A stretch of DNA of 64,000 bases, taken from NCBI GenBank assembly GCA_016720835.1, contig JADKJW010000006.1, positions 62,001-126,000 on the forward strand, written 5' to 3'. The notes under the pieces were generated by a model that was not told where the DNA came from, did not search any database, and saw only the letters and a program-made list of their open reading frames with translations. The number at the start of each line of letters is the position of its first letter. The first letter of the stretch is position 1. This document shows positions 1 through 9,076 of the stretch, in pieces. The position numbers and the translations under genes were made by a program. The stretch is from Ignavibacteria bacterium (GTDB lineage: Bacteria; Bacteroidota; Ignavibacteria; SZUA-365).

Positions 1-258
1 CTTCGCGCCGTACTCCTGCCAGTAGACACCGAGCGCGAGGAGTTCGTACAGGTATTCGCCGCTGCTGCGCGTTTCTTCCGCTCCCTCATTCGCGCGATGC
101 GCGCGGAACGACGCGACCCATGCCTCGAGAACGCGCAGGCGCAGCAGCGTCTCGTCCGTGAACAGCGCGAGGTCGCCGTAGAATTCATCGGCCGTGAAAT
201 TATCTGCGCGGAGGGAGTAGGTGGAGATCGAAGTCGGGGTGTTGCTGCGGGGTGCCAT
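1..258 (-). CDS. Unrecognised protein, N-terminal 86 residues (cut by left edge)
   Basis: An open minus-strand frame runs from an ATG at 258 to the window edge without a stop and encodes 86 residues. The product has no signal peptide, is rich in Leu, Glu and Tyr, and looks soluble and helical (for example YLYELLALGVYW near its end). Codon use matches neighbouring real genes and none of the other frames here gives a convincing protein. I do not recognise the family from this fragment. It is divergent from the secreted protein gene at 509, with about 250 bp of shared upstream DNA. No clear Shine-Dalgarno site precedes the start. Confidence 0.6.
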   Translation of the reverse strand, partial: MAPRSNTPTSISTYSLRADNFTADEFYGDLALFTDETLLRLRVLEAWVASFRAHRANEGAEETRSSGEYLYELLALGVYWQEYGAK

Positions 259-403
259 GCTGCGGTCCTGAACTGTACGAAAGGTGCGTGTTGAATCGCG
301 CTGCCGCGGGTTTGTTGCGGACGCGTTTCATCTACGAAGCCGAGGCAATCTTGTTGCGCCGATGGAGTCTACATTTTGCATCCACCTATTGCAGATTATC
401 GCG

Positions 404-411
404 TACATTTG
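404..411 (+). promoter_or_regulatory. Possible -7 promoter element (TACATTTG)
   Basis: TACATTTG is an exact match to the Bacteroidota -7 consensus TANNTTTG and lies about 98 bp before the start of the secreted protein gene at 509. No TTG or TTTG is seen at the usual 23-24 bp upstream, so the assignment is weak. Confidence 0.3.
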
Positions 412-508
412 TCAGGATTCTCATCGGCGGATTGTTTTGATGAAGATGGCTCCGGGGGCGCGTAAGCATCCGGCGTCGGATTCAAGTACATAGAACTCAG
501 AGGGCCGC

Positions 509-2719
509 ATGACACAGCACCCGTTCCGCTTCGCTTTCGTCTGTACGCTCGTTCTCGCGGCGGCAATGCGCACAAGCGCGCAACAGCCGTTCTGGGAGAA
601 AGTCTCGACCGCGATGTACTGTGAATGGTCCGTCGCCTTCGGGGCTCCGGGAACCCTCTACCTGTCGGATGGATACACGGGCGTGCTGCGCAGCACGGAC
701 GATGGCACCCGCTGGGAGCCGAAGAACAGCGGCCTCGAACGCAGGGCCGTCTTCGCTCTCCTCACAGCCCCCAACGGCACGCTGTTCGCCGGAACGGACC
801 GCGGCATGTATCGGAGCTTGGACGGGGCCCAGACGTGGGAACCTGCATCGTCGGGCATGCCGGACCAGGCGGTCTACTCCATCACCAACGGACCGGGCAA
901 TACGCTTCTCGCTGCGCAGCCTTACGGGCTGTATCGCAGCGACGATCTGGGGAACAGCTGGTCTGAAATCACGCTGCCGATCTCTTCAGGTATGTATCGT
1001 GTGGCCGTGCTGCCGTCCGGCACGTTCGTCGTGACAGCAGGGACTGCGATTTTCTTTAGTAGTGACCAGGGTCAATCCTGGAGGATCTCCATACCCGCCT
1101 CCTCCTGGACGTCCCCGGTATGCGAGACTGCGAACGGAACCTTTGTTGTTACTTCAGGCGGAGCGTTGTATACGAGCACAGATCGAGGATCGACGTGGTC
1201 GGGCCGGAGATTCTCTCTCCTCGGGGAAATATCTGCACTTGTCACTGGATCAGATGGCAGCCTGTTTGCGTTCACGTGGGGCCTCGGTGTCGTCCGCACG
1301 ACGGACCTCGGAGACACATGGAGCCAGATCTCTCGTTCAACACACCCGGATGTGAAGTACGCGACACTCTTTCAATTCGACCCTCAGGACCGTCTCCTGA
1401 TCGCGGGTAGGCAGTCTGGCGTGTTCCGCATTCCCCCTGACAGCTCGGCCTGGGAGCAACTTCGGGGAAGCTATCCGCTGAATCGAGGAAATTTTTTAGG
1501 GACGGGGAGCCTGGCCGTGGGAAGAAACGGGGCGATTGTACTCTTTGGCGATGAAAATAACTTTGAAGGAGATCTCTGGATAAGCGGGGATGACGGAAAC
1601 ACTTGGACTTCCCCGATACGCCTTCCAGCCATTGATCTTGGAAGCACCAGATCTCTCACAGCGGGCGTGCTGGAACATTTCTACATGACGACCCAGGACT
1701 CACTCTACAGCAGTAATGATGACGCGCGGACGTGGACTGCCGCATCCTCACCGGGCAGGACGTTAAGGGCAGTGCAGCAAACTGCAACGGGAGCCCTGAT
1801 CGCCGGGACGGAGGATGGGATATTCAAAAGCAACGATGAGGGAAGAACGTGGAGAAACACCTCAAGGTCGACAGGCAACCGGGCGGTCTTTTCCATTGCA
1901 CAAGATCCGCATGGGATTCTGTACGCGCTGACCGGCTCCGGCACAATGATTGCCAGCAACGACGAGGGCGAGTCCTGGGCCCACCGTGCGTCCACTGGTT
2001 TGCAGGTACTTGGCAGCGGATTCGGGAATACCATCGCTCTTGCATGCGGTGCGAACGGACGAGTATATGCCGCAAACAGAACTTCAAAGGATGTGTACGT
2101 CAGCAATGACGGTGCTTCCACGTTTCAAGCCGTGAAGGTCGGCGGAATAGGCTATTATGTTCAAATCGCAGCACTCGCTGTCGATCGCAAAGGAAGAGTA
2201 TATGCGGGATTTGCGGACTTCCGCGGCAAGGGCGTAGCTGTAAGCGATAACTTCGGTCTCGATTGGCAACCGGAGAATTCGGGCTTCCGTTCGACGGAGT
2301 ACGGCTTGAGGTTCGAGCCGGTCGTCTACGACTTCGCAGTCGGCAACGACGGCCGTGTCTGGGCCCTCACCGACAGCGGCCTCTTCCGCAGCAGCGACTG
2401 GACGCTCGGGACGGACAGTCCGCCGGTATCGCGCTTCGATATCGGACACAACTATCCGAATCCGTTCCACTCCGCAACCGCCATCGCCTTCACGCTCCAG
2501 CGGCGCGGGCATGCCGACGTGCGCGTGTACGACGCGCTGGGCCGCCAGGTGGCACTGCTCGCCGACGGCGTCTTCGACGCAGGCACGACGCGGCTCGCAT
2601 TCAACGGCAGCGGTCTCCCCGGCGGAGTCTACTTCTGCCGCATTTCCACTGCGGGCGGAGTGGAAACATTGAGGATGATGCTCACACCCTCGGGAGGCAT
2701 GGTGAAAAGTGAAAGGTGA
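509..2719 (+). CDS. Secreted Asp-box beta-propeller protein with T9SS sorting domain
   Basis: 736 residues. Residues 1-24 form a signal peptide ending at about SAQ. The body carries about a dozen Asp-box (BNR-like) repeats of the form S-x-D-x-G-x-(T/S)-W, e.g. STDDGTRW, SLDGAQTW, STDRGSTW, SNDEGRTW, so it should fold as one or two sortilin/Ycf48-like propellers. From about residue 650 there is a T9SS C-terminal sorting domain (GHNYPNPF, then a YDALGRQV-type beta-sandwich), which predicts export through the outer membrane and surface attachment or release. The substrate is unknown; Asp boxes do not by themselves mean sialidase activity. The last codons (after GG at about 731) are written in a tandem heptamer repeat that also supplies the stop, so the native C-terminus may have been altered. 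Confidence 0.88.
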   Translation: MTQHPFRFAFVCTLVLAAAMRTSAQQPFWEKVSTAMYCEWSVAFGAPGTLYLSDGYTGVLRSTDDGTRWEPKNSGLERRAVFALLTAPNGTLFAGTDRGMYRSLDGAQTWEPASSGMPDQAVYSITNGPGNTLLAAQPYGLYRSDDLGNSWSEITLPISSGMYRVAVLPSGTFVVTAGTAIFFSSDQGQSWRISIPASSWTSPVCETANGTFVVTSGGALYTSTDRGSTWSGRRFSLLGEISALVTGSDGSLFAFTWGLGVVRTTDLGDTWSQISRSTHPDVKYATLFQFDPQDRLLIAGRQSGVFRIPPDSSAWEQLRGSYPLNRGNFLGTGSLAVGRNGAIVLFGDENNFEGDLWISGDDGNTWTSPIRLPAIDLGSTRSLTAGVLEHFYMTTQDSLYSSNDDARTWTAASSPGRTLRAVQQTATGALIAGTEDGIFKSNDEGRTWRNTSRSTGNRAVFSIAQDPHGILYALTGSGTMIASNDEGESWAHRASTGLQVLGSGFGNTIALACGANGRVYAANRTSKDVYVSNDGASTFQAVKVGGIGYYVQIAALAVDRKGRVYAGFADFRGKGVAVSDNFGLDWQPENSGFRSTEYGLRFEPVVYDFAVGNDGRVWALTDSGLFRSSDWTLGTDSPPVSRFDIGHNYPNPFHSATAIAFTLQRRGHADVRVYDALGRQVALLADGVFDAGTTRLAFNGSGLPGGVYFCRISTAGGVETLRMMLTPSGGMVKSER

Positions 2720-2729
2720 AAGGTGAAAG
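2702..2729. repeat. Tandem heptamer repeat, 4 x GTGAAAG
   Basis: Four consecutive 7-bp units (GTGAAAA then three GTGAAAG) overlap the last codons and the stop of the secreted propeller gene. Read directly from the sequence. Confidence 0.9.
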
Positions 2730-2793
2730 TGGAGCTTCACAGGTACCATGGTGCCGAGACGCAGCAATTCCAGCATTCATCTGCCATCGTTCC

Positions 2794-2857
2794 GAATTCT
2801 GACTCCTGAATTCTGACTCCTGAATTCTGACTCCTGAATTCTGGATTCTGGATTCTG
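2794..2857. repeat. Tandem repeat GAATTCTGACTCCT (7/14-bp period)
   Basis: Three perfect copies of the 14-mer GAATTCTGACTCCT are followed by GAATTCT and two GGATTCT heptamers, so the underlying period is seven. It lies between the stop of the propeller gene and the stop of the convergent DUF4838 gene. Short tandemly repeated heptamers of this type are known in cyanobacteria and other bacteria. No function is evident. Confidence 0.92.
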
Positions 2858-2865
2858 TCCCCCAG

Positions 2866-5124
2866 CTATTCCACCACCACTTCGTCGCAGAAGATCCACG
2901 CCTTCCCGCCCGCGCCGATATGCCAGTCGGGACAGGCGAGAATGGACGTCGCGCGCACCCGCACGTAGCGCGCGCGCGCGCCTTTCAACTCGGCGTCAAA
3001 TGCCTGCGAGAAGGACCCCGGCTTTTCGTCCGAGGTCGTGTTCTTGACGAGCGCCGCCCGCTCGAAATGCTCGCCGTCCATCGAGACGAGGAACTCGACT
3101 TCCCGCGGCAGCCATATCCACGAATGCCACTGCTGGAGGAAGCGCGTCGCGATGCGGCGGATGTCCGTCGCCTTCCCGAGGTCGATCACCGCGTCCATGT
3201 GCCCGCCCTCGAAGCCCAGCCAGTTGCAGTGGTAGTCGTTGGGGCCGTGCAGCCCGTTCGTCAGAGCCGCGCCGCCGCCGACGGGGTACTTCTCGCTGTG
3301 CGCCGTTTTCAACGTCACCGTTGCGCCGTACGCCTTGTTTCCCTCGACGCTGACGCGGAGCTGCTGCTCGATCGACGCGCGGTACTCGCGCGGCGAGGTG
3401 CCGCCCTCTTCCAGCCGCTCGATGCCGGCCTGCTCCGCAGTCGCGGCGAAGCGTTCGAGCCGCGCGCGCATCGCGGGGCGGACTCTCCATGGCGTGACGC
3501 TCCTGTCGAAATACGAGAGGTCCGCGTTCACCTCGCGCAGCGAGATTTCGAGGATGGCGTACTCGAGCGGCAGGCGCGCTACGCGGACGCGCCGCAGTTC
3601 GTCGGGCAGTCCGGCCGCCGCCGCTTCCGCCTCGTCGAAGATGCGCGTGTATTCCACGAGCAGCTCCGGTGTCAGGTATGAATGCAGCGCATCGTACGGG
3701 TACCCGAAGATGTTGAGGCCCGCGTCCGCCTGCGCGAGCGCGTCGTGCATCAGGTCGATATAGCGGCGGATGTGCGGGCCCGCGGGACCATAGGTGCCGT
3801 CGAGGAAATCGTTCATCACGGAATCGATGTTCACTTCCGGATTCCAGAGCAGTTTCGCGATCAGGTAGCAGCGCAGTTCGGAGAACTCCGCGATGTTGGC
3901 GCCGCAGCCCTGCTGGAACATCTTCCGCACGCCGCTGCGCGCGAAGTAGCGGATGTTCGGCTGCAACACGCGCAGGTTGGGAAATGGGCTGACGAGGTTG
4001 CGGAACTGCACGACGTAGTCCCACACGAGAATGTCCCTCGACAGCGCGCTCCATGCCGTCACATCATCGCGGAAGGACGCGCTGCGCGGGTCGCTGTCGA
4101 TCGGCCGGCTCCTGTTGCACTCGATGGAACACAGCATGATGTTCACGTTCCTCTCCGGCGCAATGCCCTTCGGCGCCGTGCGCGTGTAGTCGTACGCGAG
4201 CGTGGAGATCGTCCTGTCCGGAAACTGCCGCGCCACGCTGTTGACGAAGGAGAGCACCGTCCCGCAGCTCGCGCCGTACCGCGCGCGCGATTGCGCGCAC
4301 GCGAAGCACTGGCACTCGTTGATGTTGTCGTTCTGCGACACCGACCAGACGCGCGCCTCGGGCTGCGCGCGCATGCGTTCGCGCAGCGCTTCCACGAGAA
4401 CCTTCTCCACCGCGGGATTCGTCAGGCAGAGCTGGCCTGAGGGGATGCGCCGGCCGCCGAGCAGCGTGTAGTATTCCGGGTGCGCCGTGAAATGCACCGC
4501 GGGCGGCACGAGCTTCTCGAAGGTGTGCACCCACAGTCCCCACTCGCGTTCCTGGTCCTCGAGGGAATGCAGGCCGTGCCAGTCGCTGTATGCGCGGTCC
4601 ATCGCGTCGAGAAAATGCGCCTCCCGGTGCGTGAAGAACGGGACCTGCGTGACGTCCATGGCCGGCACGACCACGGTCTCCGTCTTCGGATACCGCGTGA
4701 CGCCCTTGGAATACATCCTGCACCCCAGCCGTTCGAGGAGACCGTAGACGCCGTACAGCACTCCCTTGCGGACGCCGCCCAGGATAAGAAGGCGCTGTCC
4801 GCGCGTCACGATGCGGTATCCGTCATCTTCGAGCGCCGCGCGGTCGAATTCCGGCATCACCTTCCGCTGCAGCGCGGAGGCTCCGATCAGTATCGCGCAA
4901 TCCGCAGACGGAGTTTCATCCGTGACGACAGGCAGCGCCGCCCCGGACATGCGCTCGATCGCGGCACGCAACACCTCCGCGGCCCTGCGCTCGGTCTCCC
5001 CGGCATCCCCGGCGAGAACGATGCTGCACCTTACCCTGCCGCCCTCGACGACGGGAATCTGCGCCGCCATCGGGAACAGCGGAACGAGGAGGAAGCAAAA
5101 TCGGAGTATTCGGTATGATATCAT
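2866..5124 (-). CDS. Secreted DUF4838 protein with C-terminal F5/8-type C domain
   Basis: 752 residues with a signal peptide (about 1-21, ending MAAQ). Residues about 25-130 resemble the N-terminal alpha/beta domain found before glycoside hydrolase catalytic domains (GH20/GH67-like), with GVLYGVYGLLERLGCR typical of that region. Residues about 180-470 match the DUF4838 type (WSVSQNDNINECQCFAC, then IAEFSELRCYLIAKLLWNP). Residues about 610-750 form a discoidin-like module (TRFLQQWHSWIWLPREVEF, then ARYVRVRA). Proteins of this layout are suspected carbohydrate-active enzymes, but catalysis is not shown for the family. The gene stands alone and is convergent with the propeller gene. Confidence 0.87.
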   Translation of the reverse strand: MISYRILRFCFLLVPLFPMAAQIPVVEGGRVRCSIVLAGDAGETERRAAEVLRAAIERMSGAALPVVTDETPSADCAILIGASALQRKVMPEFDRAALEDDGYRIVTRGQRLLILGGVRKGVLYGVYGLLERLGCRMYSKGVTRYPKTETVVVPAMDVTQVPFFTHREAHFLDAMDRAYSDWHGLHSLEDQEREWGLWVHTFEKLVPPAVHFTAHPEYYTLLGGRRIPSGQLCLTNPAVEKVLVEALRERMRAQPEARVWSVSQNDNINECQCFACAQSRARYGASCGTVLSFVNSVARQFPDRTISTLAYDYTRTAPKGIAPERNVNIMLCSIECNRSRPIDSDPRSASFRDDVTAWSALSRDILVWDYVVQFRNLVSPFPNLRVLQPNIRYFARSGVRKMFQQGCGANIAEFSELRCYLIAKLLWNPEVNIDSVMNDFLDGTYGPAGPHIRRYIDLMHDALAQADAGLNIFGYPYDALHSYLTPELLVEYTRIFDEAEAAAAGLPDELRRVRVARLPLEYAILEISLREVNADLSYFDRSVTPWRVRPAMRARLERFAATAEQAGIERLEEGGTSPREYRASIEQQLRVSVEGNKAYGATVTLKTAHSEKYPVGGGAALTNGLHGPNDYHCNWLGFEGGHMDAVIDLGKATDIRRIATRFLQQWHSWIWLPREVEFLVSMDGEHFERAALVKNTTSDEKPGSFSQAFDAELKGARARYVRVRATSILACPDWHIGAGGKAWIFCDEVVVE

Positions 5125-5160
5125 TCAACGGCTCCTTCGAACTCTCTTGAACGGCACAGA

Positions 5161-5178
5161 GGCGGAGAACTCTCCGCC
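5161..5178. promoter_or_regulatory. Near-perfect palindrome in divergent intergenic region
   Basis: GGCGGAGA-AC-TCTCCGCC is an 8-bp inverted repeat with a 2-bp centre. It sits between the DUF4838 gene (start 5124, minus) and mmdA (start 5361, plus), and TATAAT follows at 5180. It could be an operator or the foot of a transcript hairpin. The sequence is clear, the role is not. Confidence 0.4.
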
Positions 5179-5224
5179 CTATAATGTGATTTTTTTCACA
5201 AAAAGCGAAGATACGGCAGTTTTG

Positions 5225-5256
5225 TTGAATTCGATACGAAAAACCATGTATATTTG
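5225..5256 (+). promoter_or_regulatory. Putative promoter of the mmd operon
   Basis: TTGAAT (5225-5230), an 18-bp spacer, then TATATTTG (5249-5256). This fits both a sigma70-like -35/-10 pair and the Bacteroidota -7 consensus TANNTTTG exactly. It lies about 105 bp before the mmdA start, leaving a leader of roughly 95-100 nt. Confidence 0.55.
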
Positions 5257-5360
5257 CAGTTGGACTTCTGCGTGGCCCTTCCGCATCCACCGCGCTCGCG
5301 ACCGCACATCACCTCCGCCATCCCCTCCTCGAACTCGACAATACACGAATCAAGAAAACC

Positions 5361-6913
5361 ATGAGCTCCGTTCAGGAAAAACTTCACGATTTGCGCGAGC
5401 GTAATGCCCACATCAACAAGGGCGGCGGAGAGGACAAGCTGCGCGCGCAGCACAGGGCCGGGAAGATGACGGCGCACGAGCGTCTGCACTTGCTGTTCGA
5501 CCGGGGTTTCTACGACGAACTGTACCGCTTCGTGCAGCATAATTCCACCACGTTCGGGATGGAAGGGAAGGACCTCCCGGCGGATGGCGTCGTTTCCGGA
5601 CTGGGCGCCATCGGCGGACGTCTCGTGTACGCGTCCTCGCAGGACTTCTCCGTGATGGGCGGCAGCGTCGGCTGGATGCACGCCTGGAAGATCTGCGAGA
5701 TGATGGACATGGCGATGAAGGCCGGCGCTCCCTACATCGCGATCAACGACAGCGGCGGCGCGCGCATCCAGGAAGCCGTCGATTCGCTGCGCGGATATGG
5801 CCGCATCTTCTACTACAACACCCTGCTCTCGGGCGTCGTCCCGCAGATCGCGATCATTGCCGGACCCTGCGCGGGCGGCGCGGCGTATTCACCCGCGCTC
5901 ATGGACTTCATCATCATGGTCGACAAGATCGGCCAGCTCTTCATCGCCGGTCCGCAGGTGATCAAGGAAGCGACCGGAGAGACGATCAGCGCCGAGGAAC
6001 TCGGGGGCGCGCTCGCGCAGGCGACGTACAGTGGCAACGCGCACTTCATCGCGCGCGACGACGCCGATGCCATCGAGATCGTGCAGCGCCTGCTCAGCTA
6101 TCTCCCGTCCAACAATACCGAGGATCCGCCCTCGATGGCCACGGGCGAGTTGACGCTGACCGAGGACGAGGCGCTCAACCGCGTCGTGCCCGACGATCCG
6201 CGCGAGGCCTTCGACATGAAGGAGATCCTCCATCGCGTGTTCGATCCCGACTCCATCTTCGAGGTGCACGCGCATTACGCGCGCAACATCATCGTCGCCT
6301 TCGCGCGCGTCAACGGCCGCGTGGTGGGCGTGGTCGCAAATCAGCCCATCGAGAAGTTCGGCGCCATCGACATCGACGCGAGCGACAAGGCCTCGCGCTT
6401 CATCCGCTTCTGCAACGCGTTCAACATCCCGCTCGTGAGCTTCGTGGACGTGCCCGGCTTCCTCCCGGCGTGGAGCAGGAATTCGGCGGCATCATCCGGC
6501 ACGGCGCGAAGATGCTCTTCTCCTTCTCCGCCGCCACCGTGCCGAAAATCACCATCGTCGTGCGCAAGGCCTACGGCGGGGCCTACCTCGCGATGTGCGC
6601 GAAGAGCCTCGGGGCCGACCGCGTCGCCGCGTGGCCGACGGCCGAGATCGCCGTCATGGGCGCCGAGGGCGCGGTGAGCGTCCTCTTCCGCGACGAGATC
6701 AAGAAGTCTGAGAATCCCGCGGAACACCGCAGGGAGCTGATCGCGCAGTACCGCGAGGAGTTCGCGACCCCGTACCTCGCCGCCCAGCGCGGCATGGTGG
6801 ATGCCGTCATCGAGCCCCGCACGACGCGCGCCTATTTGAGCGTCGCGCTCGAGTCGCTCCGCAACAAACGCGATCTCCGCCCCCAGAAAAAGCACGGGCT
6901 GATACCGCTGTGA
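5361..6913 (+). CDS. mmdA: Methylmalonyl-CoA decarboxylase alpha subunit (carboxyltransferase), frameshifted
   Basis: The carboxyltransferase subunit moves the carboxyl group of methylmalonyl-CoA to biotin on the carrier subunit; the same fold serves propionyl-CoA carboxylase beta. Reading from 5361, the frame is a textbook member (AHERLHLLFD, NDSGGARIQEAV, GPCAGGAAYSPA, VDVPGFLP) until about 6467, where it becomes nonsense and stops at 6677. The remaining conserved C-terminus (EQEFGGIIRHGAKMLFSF through HGLIPL) continues in the +2-shifted frame to 6913. Inserting one G in CCCGG at 6464-6468 restores GVEQEFGG and a 517-residue protein of normal length. The rest of the operon is intact, so this is either a sequence error or a recent mutation. 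The gene overlaps the next one by 4 bp. Propionyl-CoA carboxylase beta is the alternative name, but the Na+-pump genes downstream favour the decarboxylase. Confidence 0.9.
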
Positions 6914-7269
6914 GCCCCTCCCCGACCCTCCCCGGCCTCGCCATGGTTCTTTCCGCATCGCTGCTGCTCGCGGCGCTCGCGCTGGCGCTCGCCCTGATCG
7001 CGCTCGCGGTCTATTTACGCGGACGCCGCCGCGCTGCGGCGCAGGCCCCGGCAAACAGTCCCGAGGCGATGGTCATCGTACCGGAGACCGCATCCGAGAC
7101 AGACGAGGAACTCATCGCGGTTCTCGCTGCCGCGGCGACCGTCGCCCTGCGCAGGGCAGTCACCGTCAAGCGCGTCCAGTTCCTGAGCGGCGACAGCGGA
7201 ACGCTCTGGTCCGTCACCGGCCGACTGAACATCATGGCCTCGCACCTGATCACCAAGAGGAAATTCTGA
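6910..7269 (+). CDS. mmdD: Na+-translocating decarboxylase small membrane subunit (OadG/MmdD family)
   Basis: 119 residues starting at GTG 6910, overlapping the mmdA stop by 4 bp (GTGA). One transmembrane helix lies at about 12-35, followed by an Arg-rich cytoplasmic edge, a variable linker and a conserved-type tail (LWSVTGRLNIMASH). OadG/MmdD subunits anchor the soluble carboxyltransferase to the membrane beta subunit and stabilise the complex. Family assignment rests on size, topology, the C-terminal pattern and position between mmdA and the biotin carrier. Confidence 0.75.
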   Translation: MSPSPTLPGLAMVLSASLLLAALALALALIALAVYLRGRRRAAAQAPANSPEAMVIVPETASETDEELIAVLAAAATVALRRAVTVKRVQFLSGDSGTLWSVTGRLNIMASHLITKRKF

Positions 7270-7271
7270 CG

Positions 7272-7682
7272 ATGAAAAAGCTCCGCATCACCGTGAACGG
7301 AAAGACGTACGACGTGGACGTCGAGGTCCTCGAAGACGACGAGCTCATCGAAACGCAGCCGGCCTTCAAATCGCCGCTCCGCGACCTGGGGACTCCCGTC
7401 CCCTCCGCGTCCGCGCCGATGCCGCCTTCCGCGGCGCATTCGTCCAAACCCCGCGTGACCGTCGGCACCGCAAAGACGCTGACGTCGCCGATCAACGGCA
7501 CCGTGCTCGAGATCGCGGCGACCGTGGGTCAGGATGTGCAGGTGAACGACATCCTCTTCATCGTCGAGGCGATGAAAATGAAGACGAATATCGCATCCCC
7601 GCAAAACGGCCGCGTCGCGTCCATCCAGGCGCGGGTGCGCGACACCGTGACCACCGGCCAGGTCCTCCTGACCTTCGAGTGA
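7272..7682 (+). CDS. mmdC: Biotin carboxyl carrier subunit of the decarboxylase
   Basis: 136 residues. An N-terminal segment (MKKLRITVNGKTYDVDVEVL) is typical of the biotin carrier of oxaloacetate and methylmalonyl-CoA decarboxylases. A Pro/Ala/Ser linker at about 40-65 leads to a biotinyl domain at about 68-136, with the biotinylation motif EAMKMKT and the acceptor Lys at residue 102. It carries the carboxyl group from the alpha subunit to the beta subunit, where decarboxylation drives Na+ export. It starts 2 bp after the previous stop. Confidence 0.92.
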   Translation: MKKLRITVNGKTYDVDVEVLEDDELIETQPAFKSPLRDLGTPVPSASAPMPPSAAHSSKPRVTVGTAKTLTSPINGTVLEIAATVGQDVQVNDILFIVEAMKMKTNIASPQNGRVASIQARVRDTVTTGQVLLTFE

Positions 7683-7710
7683 GACCCTTTCTTCACGTCC
7701 GAGCGATTCC

Positions 7711-7851
7711 ATGACCCGAATCATCCTCCTGGCCCTTCAGATGTACGGCATCGCGGCCGTCATCTCCTTTTTCGTCGCGCTGCTCATCAAGGGCATGAAC
7801 GCGGCGATGCAGTTCTCGAAACACCCCTCCGACGGTCCGACCCCCCAGTAA
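7711..7851 (+). CDS. Small membrane subunit of the Na+-pump decarboxylase (MmdE-like position)
   Basis: 46 residues, from ATG 7711 to TAA 7849-7851. One hydrophobic helix (LALQMYGIAAVISFFVALLI, about residues 7-26) is followed by a short polar tail. The gene lies 28 bp after the biotin carrier and 7 bp before the beta subunit. Na+-translocating methylmalonyl-CoA decarboxylases have a small epsilon subunit of about this size, and the MYG...F...I.KG pattern recalls the OadG-type anchor. The coding call is supported by tight spacing and a clean membrane segment. The exact family is inferred. Confidence 0.7.
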   Translation: MTRIILLALQMYGIAAVISFFVALLIKGMNAAMQFSKHPSDGPTPQ

Positions 7852-7858
7852 TCGCGCC

Positions 7859-9076
7859 ATGCACACACAGGACATTCTGAACCTTTTCCAGGGCGTCGCG
7901 ACGCTGCTGGATTCTCCGACGCACATCCTCATCGGCCGCATCGGCCTCATGCTGCTCGGCCTGCTGCTCGTGTATCTCGGAAAGAAGGAAATCCTCGAAC
8001 CCCTGCTGATGATCCCGATGGGACTCGGCATGGCCGCGGTCAATGCCGGCGTCCTCTTCCTCGGGAAGGGGCAGCACGGCACGCTGTTCGTCGATCCGAC
8101 CCTCACCGATCCCGCGCAGCTCATGAACGTTCTGCAGATCAATTTCCTGCAACCGATCTACACCTTCACCTTCAGCAACGGCTTGATTGCCTGTCTGGTG
8201 TTCATGGGCATCGGCGTCCTGCTCGATGTCGGATACGTCCTGCAGCGGCCGTTCGAAAGCATGTTCCTTGCCCTGTGCGCCGAACTGGGCACCGTCGCCA
8301 CCTTCCCCATCGCGATGGCCGTGGGACTCAACGCGGGTGACGCGGCATCCATCGCCATGGTGGGAGGCGCCGACGGACCGATGGTGCTATACACGTCGCT
8401 GATGCTCTCGAAAAATCTCTTCGTCCCCATCACCATCGTGGCGTACCTCTATCTCGGACTGACGTACGGCGGGTATCCGTACCTGATCAAACTGCTTGTC
8501 CCGAAGCGGCTGCGCGCCATCAAACCCGCCCCTCCAAAGCGCGTGGTGACGATTTCATCAGGTGAAAAACTGGCCTTCGCCGTCATCGCGTGCACGGTAC
8601 TTTGTTTGCTCTTCCCCGTCGCGGCCCCCTTGTTCGTGTCGCTGTTTCTCGGAGTCGCTGTCAGAGAGGCCGGCATTCAGCATTTCATCGATTTCATCGC
8701 GGGTCCCGTGCTCTACGGGTCCACGCTTTTCCTTGGCCTGCTGCTGGGCGTGCTCTGCGAAGCGAACACCATTCTGAATCCGCAGATCCTTTCCCTGCTC
8801 ATCCTCGGCATCGTGGCGCTGCTGCTCTCCGGCATCGGCGGCATCGGCGGCGGGTACATCCTGTACTTCATCAAGAAGCGGCGCTACAATCCCGTGATCG
8901 GCATTGCGGGAGTGAGCTGCGTGCCCACGACCGCAAAGGTGGCGCAGAAGTCCGTCACCGAGGTCGCTCCGGAAGTGCTGATCCTGCCGGAGGCCCTCGG
9001 AGCCAACATCAGCGGCGTCATCACCACCGCCATTCTCACCGGCATCTACGTGACACTGATTCCATTTTTCAAATGA
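7859..9076 (+). CDS. mmdB: Na+-translocating decarboxylase beta subunit
   Basis: 405 residues, very hydrophobic, of the OadB/MmdB/GcdB family. This subunit decarboxylates carboxybiotin and couples the reaction to Na+ export across the inner membrane. Hallmarks are VGGADGPMVLYTSL at about 163-176 (with the functionally important Asp), GIAGVSCVPTTAKVAQK at about 349-365 and LGANISGVI at about 385-393. The normal length and motifs indicate an intact pump subunit. It overlaps the next small gene by 4 bp (ATGA). Confidence 0.95.
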   Translation: MHTQDILNLFQGVATLLDSPTHILIGRIGLMLLGLLLVYLGKKEILEPLLMIPMGLGMAAVNAGVLFLGKGQHGTLFVDPTLTDPAQLMNVLQINFLQPIYTFTFSNGLIACLVFMGIGVLLDVGYVLQRPFESMFLALCAELGTVATFPIAMAVGLNAGDAASIAMVGGADGPMVLYTSLMLSKNLFVPITIVAYLYLGLTYGGYPYLIKLLVPKRLRAIKPAPPKRVVTISSGEKLAFAVIACTVLCLLFPVAAPLFVSLFLGVAVREAGIQHFIDFIAGPVLYGSTLFLGLLLGVLCEANTILNPQILSLLILGIVALLLSGIGGIGGGYILYFIKKRRYNPVIGIAGVSCVPTTAKVAQKSVTEVAPEVLILPEALGANISGVITTAILTGIYVTLIPFFK

